Shown: positions 56,564-64,000 of the stretch, piece after piece
How positions within the stretch are numbered: the stretch's first letter is position 1
Layout of the letters: each line of letters opens with the position of its first letter
Assembly (NCBI GenBank): GCA_021018995.1
Contig: CM037587.1
Coordinates: 12,468,866 to 12,532,865 of the forward strand
Source: Chloranthus sessilifolius
Lineage: Eukaryota > Streptophyta > Magnoliopsida > Chloranthales > Chloranthaceae
Reading direction: 5' to 3'
DNA length: 64,000 nt
The notes under the pieces: model-generated
What the model was told of the DNA's origin: nothing
Seen by the model: only the letters and a program-made list of their open reading frames with translations
Databases searched by the model: none
Program-made: the position numbers and the translations under genes

Positions 56564-58190
56564 TCAAGGTTTAGCTTCTCCTCTAAGTAACTCTAGCAAA
56601 ATCTTCTCTCTAAAGTAAGACATATGACGTTGATCAAAATCGAAACTAAGCCCACAAGATGTGTAGCCAATGTACTTTATCATAAAGACTACGCAATCAA
56701 AGTAATTTGATTGATGTGAGATAACAAACAGTACAGTAAACGGCCAATCTCTGACATCGATATTGTTGTCGCTTAATTGATCTAAGATCTTAAAAGGAAT
56801 GGTTTTCTTTATTTAAGAACACTCAAATTTTATTAAGTTGATATATCATAATAATGATCTATAGTTGAATGATATACGTACCAATATGTTTATAATGTCC
56901 AAACAATGGACACTGTCACTTTGTCCACTAGATGAGTCTAAATACTAAACTTTACTCTCCTTCATGTATAATATGAATAAAGACCAGTGATAATCTCTAT
57001 TGAGAGAAAGGTAAACCTGTTAAGTAGAGCCATGTTATAGGAGATGAGTGTCGAACTCTAGCAATAGTACAAGTACAAAGGAAGCGCCTAAAATTTATCC
57101 AATTACATTATTACATTTACTTATTTTATATCCTAGTGCCTGAGGTGAAGTCCAAGCGATAAGGTTTTTATTTGTCTTCCGCCAATGACTGTTGCAATTT
57201 CATCTAAATAAAATATGAAATAGGTTTATGAGATAATTACAAATTATAGGATGTGAAAATAAAAATTTAAGACTTTTACGATAAAATAAGTTGAGAAGAA
57301 ATGACTCTTTATAAATTTCTTTTTATGATTATTCTCTCGTTTCTTTATCAAGATAAAGTATGCGTCTATTGCCTATAAAACAAAGTCACATATCACCCTA
57401 ATGAATACCATAAAATTAAGATTTGTACTTTCCATAAAAATAGGATCATCGGATTGACTGACATCAGACGACCTATGGATATCGGACGAACGACACTATG
57501 AATATAAGCATGTGTGCCTTTTAAAATGTTAGCCTTACCTCACTGTCAAGTAAATTAGTACCGTAAATTGAGAACAAGTTCTTCGCCGTGATGGACAGTC
57601 TATCAGTCACGTGAATCTCACGTGTGCAAAGCCACATAGGTTTTTAAGAGAAGAATTGAATTACAATAACTATAACTCAATAACTTTCAAAGGGGTGAAA
57701 CCTTACTCTACGGAGCCATCATTAAGAGCTTTATCTATATCATATTTATCATTCTATATTAGTGGTTTCATAGACCAGTGGAAATCGTTGTAGTCCCTTT
57801 ATGGATAGACCACACATACAAAGTAACAAACAATCAACTAAATTTAACATATATATATTTGAACCATTACGTTAGCTAATTGACCATTCACCTTGAGTGC
57901 ACCTTTTGGAGGTGGTCTCTTGGTTGTAGATTTAGTTCCAGTCCTTCTCTACGATCTTTTCTTCATGTATATCCTACGATTAAATACGTTAAAAACTTAT
58001 ACACTTAAAAATATAAAAATTATTAATTTTAGCATTTGCAGAGATCACCTTTTCTTCTTCTCCAGAGTTGCTTTTGAGGGTTCCTGTGGCAGCCCGACAT
58101 TTCCTAGTCTCTCAACTAGAAAAGGTCGCGCCATCGGATCACCTGATATGATCCTTTCATCAAGGGTTCCTTATTTTACATCAAAGTGAT
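56564..58190 (-). pseudogene. Ulp1-like (C48) cysteine protease, C-terminal exons
   Basis: Minus-strand exons of a SUMO-protease-type domain. 58190-58050: DERIISGDPMARPFLVERLG. About 57968-57890: basic, TGTKSTTKRPPPKGALK. 57645-57550: REIHVTDRLSITAKNLFSIY. About 57383-57270: AIDAYFILIKKREN...KKFIKSHFFSTYFI. 57016-56882: YLSLNRDYHWSLFILYMKES, stop, YLDSSSG, giving catalytic His (YHW) and Asp (YLD). 56806-56564: RDWPFTVLFVISHQSNYFDC VVFMIKYIG, giving Gln and catalytic Cys, then FDFDQRHMSYFREKILLEL and end EAKP, stop. All triad residues remain, although the usual Gly after Cys is Val. A stop between the His and Asp motifs and shifts elsewhere break it. Ulp1-like genes are carried by KAONASHI-type Mutator elements and other plant transposons. 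Confidence 0.75.
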
Positions 58191-58483
58191 ACAAAATGCG
58201 AAAGCAATGTAATTAAACTCTGACAAATAACAATGATGGCAAAATAACTGATAAATAGAACTAAAATATGCGATAACAAGAAGTAACGTCTCTGATGTAT
58301 AGCTTTTCACCGATGACGGCCACCGGTCATCTAAACAGTGAAAAGAAACCTATACATCCTAACCACATCCCATCAGAAATCTGAAACCAACATATATCAT
58401 TTATATAGACCAAAAATATCTTTTTTTCTCTCTCTCTCTCTCTCTATCCCAATGCCCCATATCCCAATGCTACAAACCTAACT
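58191..58483. other. non-coding stretch with CT run
   Basis: AT-rich sequence; a TC microsatellite at 58421-58445. No coding signal. Confidence 0.4.
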
Positions 58484-58600
58484 ACGGGAAGAACTCCTCT
58501 GGACGTCGTCTTCCTCGTCGTCTCCTTCCCCCTCCTCCGGCACGTAGGTAAGGTCAGCCGCGTGCTCAGGGTCAGGCTCTATAGCTAAGACAATTAAGTC
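58484..58600 (-). pseudogene. GC-rich acidic terminal exon, gene unknown
   Basis: On the minus strand, after an acceptor TTGTCTTAG, the sequence reads IEPDPEHAADLTYVPEEGEG, DDEEDDVQRSSSRS, then a stop. It is clearly more GC-rich than its surroundings and has coding-like codons, whereas the flanks are AT-rich non-coding. It is probably the C-terminal exon of an acidic protein, either captured by the transposon or from another insertion. I do not recognise the family. Confidence 0.45.
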
Positions 58601-58806
58601 GAGGAATGAGCCATCATCCACAGCTCAGTAGAGAATAGTGCATTGTATTCTATATTGACAATTTATCATTTATTTTCATAGAGAAATATAAAATAATCCA
58701 TTATGCTGACCTGCTGTACATATGTTGTAAATATGCATGGTATAACAAGTGTGAGAAGCAAACTGAATTGAAGATACATGCTGGCGAAAATAGGATATCA
58801 ACAAGG

Positions 58807-58962
58807 TCAAGCTCCCGAGTTAGCGGGATCACTTGGACTAGAATATGTCAAGCTCTCGAGTTAGCGGGATCACTTGGACTAGAATATGGCAAGCTCCAAA
58901 GTTAGCGGGATCACTTGACTCAAGAATTTCAAGCTCCCGAGTTAGCGGGATCACTTGATTTA
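58807..58962 (+). repeat. 41-bp tandem repeat, four copies
   Basis: Units start at 58807, 58848, 58889 and 58929, each with AAGCTCCCGAGTTAGCGGGA followed by TCACTTG and a variable end. CCCGAGTTAGCGGG also has partial dyad symmetry. Confidence 0.9.
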
Positions 58963-59960
58963 CACTAAAGCAATAATGTGTCAAAAACATTGAATTTAAC
59001 AGGGTCTGAGTACTGACTCACTTAGATTGACCAAGAAATGTTTGCATGTATGGCTTATGATGCGAGGTATTAAAAACTGTCACAGCTAGATAATAGCATT
59101 AAGTTGCTAACTTGCTTTCCAGATGCTCTTGATACATTATTGATGTTAAATATATATATTATTTCTTTTCTTATCAGATTAATAGTAACTCAATAGCAAT
59201 TTAAGTTTATTTATTTCCTATCAAATCAAGCTTATCAGTTCAAATATCAAAGAGTCAGATTTTTCTACCATTATTCTAATCAGTGCAGACATGCATGTTG
59301 CCCAAAGTTTCTATGAAAACTATGTGACATAATATACCATTATAAAACAGCAACACGAATTCCCTACCTGTGTGCATCAAGTCTTACATGTACGATCGTC
59401 GGTGCTCAGTCACATATCCGAGATCATTATGCACTTTCATTTCTCCAAATATTGGTTAAGTGCTCCATGTGGCACCAAATCTAAGAAAATAGATTTATTT
59501 TTAAAACGAAAAGTTTATAGCTGGTTGACATTGCATCAAGACCCAAATTAGGTGCACACATGGACCTGTTCATGGATCCAAGGTCTGAATGTATAAGAGA
59601 CTGCCCAAAACTTCAAAAACTCAAGGCTGGGGAGGTTGCCGCAACAAGCCACTCAGCAGAGTGTCTTGCCGCGGCAACCCCTTAAGGATGCCGTGGTAAG
59701 CTTGGCTTGCCGGGCTTCAGGTAGTCTTCTTCTTCTTTTGGTGATTCCTTATTGTTTCCCTTATTTTGCTATATATAAATATATGTAATATTTTCTGTGT
59801 ACATGTTTAACAGATTTTCTATATTAATTTATAGTTGTAGTGTTTATAACTCTATAGTTTATAGCATTTATAGATTTATAGATCTATAATTTCAACTAGG
59901 TCTTTGATGACTATCCGGAGTATAGAAATCTGCACTCCATAGTTTCTTTGTAGATATATA

Positions 59961-60014
<54 letters not shown>

Positions 60015-60900
60015 TACCTCTGTGTATAAGGTCAGCAAATTTTAAAACTCCAAATCTGAAATTTCCTAAACTCTATAATTTCAGCCGAGTTACTATACAG
60101 CTTTGAAGTACAGAAATTTGCACTCGGCTGCAAGTATACATGTTGAATTTAAAGTTTAAGTTCAGCGTTGTTGCTATGATGATCCTTTAGTTTAAATGAA
60201 CTTGATAGCATACCTTTTGGTGAATGGCGTCTATTGAGTTGAGCTTGATCGTTTTTGCTGGTTTGACTGGTTCAACAAATCATAACCGAATTTACGTGAC
60301 CGAGATCTTGAACATCGAGAGCATAACAGCCATGCCTCTCTTTAATTTTCTGATATGCCAGTTAGATTCTCAAGTTTTTGTTTTTAGGATCGGATAGCTA
60401 TACTTTCATTCAAAGTTGAAGGCAAATAGATGCAGATTCCTTGGTGAAAGTCTTTATAATGGCTACTTGACCTTGCGTGCATGCGCATTTAGTATGACTC
60501 AAGTGAGTCGTGTACACTTGAAGGCATGCAAGTAGCTTACAAGCTACCCGAGGTAAGTTTCCCTGTTAATCCCACACTATATAGTAGTGTATTGTTGAAT
60601 AAAACAAACAAAGCACTTTTGCTTTTGATTTTGTTTTATACTTGACAAATAAAACAAAAGCCTGGCTTTTAATAGTAAAGTCATCCATTGCAACCTGTTT
60701 ACTTCGTTTATGTGTGTGTGTGGTCTTGCATATGTGGATAGTTGTATATTATATATATATATAACAAAGAACAAAAATGGCAACTAGTTTTTATAGTAGC
60801 CTGTTGTTAGCTGTTTGCAAGTAAGCATTGTATTTGCTAGATACTTATACATGGATTATTTATCTATATCTCTATAGCCAATGAAATCCAAACGGTTTTA
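58963..60900. other. AT-rich non-coding region
   Basis: No supported gene. Contains a GC-tipped inverted repeat near 59635-59685 (GGTTGCCGC...GCGGCAACC) and a long TA microsatellite (about 59955-60010). Confidence 0.45.
59955..60010. repeat. TA microsatellite
   Basis: About 27 uninterrupted TA units after a short interrupted start. Confidence 0.95.
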
Positions 60901-60918
60901 CTTGATGGTATTTACAGA

Positions 60919-61140
60919 TTGAACTGAACCTGGAGCAATACGACGTAGTGTTCCGGTTCGAGAATCGTTACAATTCGTTTATTACCCACTGTGGAGGTAC
61001 TGGTATTTTGGAGTAGACATTCGGAAGATTGACCTTATGGAGTTGATTGGTAATGGGGTTTGTGAAGAACCGTCGAAATTATTTACCAATTTCGTTTGCG
61101 GAGTAACTCGGCCTCTTAAACTAGCCCACACTCTCTTATA
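60919..61140 (+). pseudogene. plus-strand exon-like fragment, unknown
   Basis: After an acceptor TATTTACAG the plus strand reads IELNLEQYDVVFRFENRYNS, ending at TAG (61014). In another frame it continues WRYWYFGVDIRKIDLMELIG and SKLFTNFVCGVTRPLKLAHT. Joined across a frameshift it vaguely resembles the N-terminal PB1-like segment of plant Mutator transposases, but this is weak. Confidence 0.25.
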
Positions 61141-61469
61141 AGTATCCATTATGCCCACCAACTTTGTTTCACTTTTTCCAAGGGGGTTCCTTTTTATTAT
61201 TATCAGGTGTTGATGTAATTATGGTTTTCACTATAGATTTTTCTCTCATCTCTCCGATAAATTCTCTATTATCATCTTGTTTTATGGACGTTTGATCTGC
61301 TAGCATCTTAGAGATCCACATCATTTCATCGATAAAAATAACGAAAGGCGTCTGCTCCTCATCATCTATATTAGCAATTCCCCCCTCATCTTCTTTCGAG
61401 GACGTATGCATCGAATGATCACCCTTATTGCCTTCAAATGATTCACGAGGCAATTCGCTCTCATCTTTT

Positions 61470-61790
61470 ACAAATGTTTCTTCACACTTCCTCTCCCCAT
61501 CATATACTACGACTCGTTCTATCAGTATGAGGGTCAATAGTGATCGACTCTAATTTCATGAACATACGTGTATTTTGACTAGCCTTATTTCATTTACAAG
61601 TATCTCGAGGGACATGTACTTTTTCCTTGCCTCTCATTTTCTACAAATGTTTCTTCACAGTTCCTCTCCCCATCATCTATTATCTTAGAAGTACGACTCG
61701 TTCCATCAGTATGAGGGTCAATAGTGATCGACTCTAATTTCATGAACATATGTGCATTTTGACTAGCCTTATTTCATTTACAAGTATCCC
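61470..61790 (-). repeat. 173-bp tandem duplication
   Basis: Copies start at 61470 and 61643 (ACAAATGTTTCTTCACACTT and its near copy); both contain TATGAGGGTCAATAGTGATC. It lies inside the exon-like region and duplicates coding sequence. Confidence 0.85.
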
Positions 61791-61970
61791 GAGGGACATC
61801 TACTTTTCCCTTGCCTTTCACGTCGCTATCCCGAGGGACTTACATTTTTTCCTTGCCTTTCACGTCACTATCCCGAGAGACTTGCACCTTTTTCTTATAT
61901 TTCATATCACTATCTCAAAGGACTTGCACTTTTTCCTTGCCTTTTACTTCACTATCCCTCAGTGGGTATG
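61790..61970 (-). repeat. about 45-bp repeats encoding a short peptide unit
   Basis: Four to five units of about 45 bp with TATCCCGAGGGACTTGCA and CCTTGCCTTTCACGTCAC; on the minus strand each encodes a variant of VPRDSDVKGKEKV. Confidence 0.8.
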
Positions 61971-62723
61971 TTGGAGGACTTATATTTTGGGAGTCATTCT
62001 TTTTAGTAAAACTACTCCTTTCTACATCTTTATTGCGATTGGGAGAGGATTTGAAATCGTACTATTTACGTTGGCCCTTTTTTGCAATAATAATCTATCA
62101 GTTAGTTTTTGAAGACATTATAATAAATAACAATAATTTCTATTAAGTAACTTACCTTCAAAATTGTTATCTCCAACTTTAATAATTTTAGGCCCTTTCT
62201 TAGATCACTGTTTAACTTCTGTCTCGCACTTGATGAACAAGTTTGTTGTTGGACTTCTCTAATGTTGTGATGCGACTACCTTATTCTTTAAAAGATATTT
62301 CTAGGAGTTGAAGACGATTGAATTCGTAACCAACATAATCATTAATCCCATCCTAGATCACATCTTCTAATAATCTACAATCAGTGAATTCAAATTTTAG
62401 AATTATTTGTGGATATGTTACCAAGAGGGTGAGACCAAGCCATCAGGAGAAACGACTTCTTTATTTATTCACAGCTATAAAATGGAATTGGTTGAGGTTG
62501 ACACGAATAATACCTTATGATTATTAAGCTCCGTAAGGTAATACTTTCGATATGAATTTTTACTGAGTATACTTCGTATATCTTAAAAAATCATCGATAA
62601 TTAAATTCGGTGTTATGGTTGGGAAGTGCTCGCATGCCCAAGATTGGTATGTATGCCGCTCCTCTTAAAATTTAAAGAGGCAAATTGAAAGGAGTTTAAC
62701 AAACATGCATGAGTAATCTGACC

Positions 62724-63180
62724 CTATATAATTCTGTTAAAGTACTCAATATTATAGACTAATCTCATGTACGTCTCTTTGATTGTCTTAGAGCTATTCA
62801 GTATCATGAATGTTGCAAGAATATGCAATAAGGTGAGATGAATAAAATTGACTCTCTCTTTCTCTATACTAGCAATAGTTATTGCCTTTTCTATTTCACC
62901 AACACTAATACTCCCTACCTGACCAAAATATTTGATACAAAATAAATTAATGTCTTTATTTTCAACATTCAGACCTTCTCTCAGAGTTTCAGAGATAATT
63001 CTAACATGCTTAAGACCAAGTAAAGCAAACATTTCTAGCAAGGAAAAATCAACAGTACGTCCGCCAATGGAGAATCTCTCAAACTCATAATCAAAATTTT
63101 CTACTAATATGTATATCAGCTCATTGATTGTAGGAATATCTATTAGACGAAGAAGAGGCTCACTGTAGTTGAACTAAGCA
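62724..63180 (-). pseudogene. N-terminal domain exon of a Ulp1/PMD-type transposon protein
   Basis: Minus strand. An open frame from about 63130 reads ELIYILVENFDYEFERFSIG, GGRTVDFSLLEMFALLGLKH (the ATG of the annotated open frame is at 63041), then CIKYFGQVGSISVGEIEKAI, NFIHLTLLHILATFMILNSS, ending near 62724. The pattern of a beta segment followed by a helix-rich LLHILATFMI core resembles DUF1985 or PMD-like N-terminal domains of plant transposon proteins that end in a Ulp1 domain; this is by eye. Same strand as, and upstream of, the Ulp1 exons at 57-58 kb. Confidence 0.5.
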
Positions 63181-63539
63181 CTTCAAGCTCCACAGGCAAT
63201 AAAGCAACTATAACAGTAGAGATTCTAAGGGTATAATATATAATTTTATCCTCTTGTGTATAATTTATAGCATCACATTATAATTCATTTATGATCATGT
63301 GTCAGAAAGTTTTTAAAAAAATAAATACATTTACAGTTTATCATGAGTGAATTCAGCCACAAGATCGGTCTTAGATAAATAGGACCTCTTTAAAGACTAC
63401 GACAGTCTCATAACAGACCTAACATGATTCTTATAAAAAATTAATAAATATATTTCTAATAATAAACAGATTTCTCTAATATTAACAATCATTTTTTAAA
63501 AAATTAATTGCATTAACAGTTTGCCATGAGTGAAAAAGT
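63181..63539. other. AT-rich stretch without gene
   Basis: Nothing supported; short TTTTTAAAAAAT-type palindromes only. Confidence 0.4.
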
Positions 63540-63605
63540 ATAGGACGGAAATAGTCCTATATGAGACTGAAATGATCTTATATGAGACGGAAATGGTCTT
63601 ATATG
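63540..63605 (+). repeat. about 24-bp tandem repeat
   Basis: Three units of TATATGAGACGGAAATGGTC type. Confidence 0.8.
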
Positions 63606-63689
63606 TGTCTCCAATAAATAGGATAAATAGGGAGGTAGTTGGGACCCCGATTAGTTATTATCTCTAAAAATAAGTCATTCATTATTACA

Positions 63690-64000
63690 AAGGTTAATCT
63701 GAATCTATAAAGAACTGATGTGAGAACATTAAAGGACTAATATTAGACAATAATGTACTGATGTGAGATAGTGCAGGACTGATATCAGACTCATTTTCAG
63801 CATTAAACTATATTCTGATCTGTATGAGTAATCTGAATCTATAAAGTACTGATGTGAGAATATTAAAAGACTAATATCAAATAATAAAGTACTGATGTGA
63901 GACAGTACAAGACTGATATCAGACTCCTTATGACTCATTAAACTACATTCTGACCTTCATGAGTAGCCTGAATCTATATAGTATTGATGTGAGAACATTA
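63690..64000 (+). repeat. 139-bp tandem array, right
   Basis: Units begin near 63690, 63829 and 63968 with CTGAATCTATAAAGTACTGA followed by TGTGAGA; period 139. Each unit has an internal sub-repeat of the ACTGATGTGAGA motif. It runs off the window. The period is close to that of the left array (142 bp), and both contain GATGTGAGAC or CATGTGAGAC and a GACTCNTTATGA-like segment. Confidence 0.85.

Larger units (their letters stand above)
61169..62130 (-). pseudogene. acidic and repetitive exon of a minus-strand gene
   Basis: Minus strand 61537-61169 is open for 122 codons. It is acidic and charged (KCEETFVKDESELPRESFEG, DDEEQTPFVIFIDEMMWISK) and ends EPPWKK, stop. Upstream (62130-61540) it contains four to five repeats of about 15 residues of the type VPRDSDVKGKEKV, then a 173-bp duplication. 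Low-complexity charged linkers of this kind are common between the N-terminal domain and the Ulp1 domain in TE-borne Ulp1 proteins. Joining it to the exons at 62724 and 56564 is an inference. Confidence 0.45.

Noticed and set aside
58807-58962. CRISPR-like array
   Set aside because: Units are contiguous with no spacers, and the sequence is plant nuclear DNA.

Overview
This is nuclear DNA from a plant with a repeat-rich genome. Most of it (1 to about 54762) is a stack of nested Ty3/gypsy-type LTR retrotransposons. I see no intact host gene, rRNA, tRNA, CRISPR array or bacterial operon. The evidence for a plant is plant mobile domain (PMD) and DUF7745-type proteins, Tat/Ogre-like pol with a second RNase H, GT-AG introns, TATAAATA promoters inside LTRs, and heavy C-to-T style decay. 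Nearly every reading frame is broken, so coding features are called pseudogenes.

Nesting, outermost first. Element B (+ strand, 29920-54762) has the end of gag, PR, G-patch, RT, RNase H, a second RNase H and IN, then a 3' LTR at 52633-54762. Element C (+, 22423-29919) sits in B, in gag; only its sense ORF and 3' LTR are in the window. Element A (-, 4909-22422), of the same family as B, sits in C: 5' LTR, gag, PR, G-patch, RT. Two elements sit in A. D (+, 7326-15685) is a complete two-LTR element without pol, related to C. E (+, 1-4908) shows only its 3' half and 3' LTR. F (+, up to 50213) is a relative of E, lies between the integrase and the 3' LTR of B, and has no visible 5' LTR.

The most unusual part is the E/F family. 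On the strand opposite to the retrotransposon RNA it carries intron-containing genes: a PMD gene (43274-45740; decayed copy 1-719), a DUF7745-like gene (41137-42601), and a PMD-C-terminus plus coiled-coil gene (38502-40805). A GC-tipped palindrome of about 21 bp (arms GGCGCAACTA and TAGTTGCGCC) is clustered in the LTR upstream of the LTR TATA box. It is clustered again just upstream of two of the antisense genes. One short dyad therefore marks the sense promoter and the antisense promoters of the same element. The A/B and C/D LTRs carry arrays of different CpG-rich dyads in comparable positions. TE-encoded accessory proteins acting on TE-specific motif arrays are a reasonable but untested model.

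From 54763 to the end the DNA is different: AT-rich, with about 140-bp tandem arrays at both ends (54776-55290 and 63690-64000). Between them are decayed minus-strand exons of a Ulp1-like (C48) cysteine protease, a zinc-knuckle/double-GRF zinc-finger protein, and acidic or repetitive exons. This fits a Ulp1-carrying Mutator-like (KAONASHI-type) transposon or its remains, but no transposase was identified.
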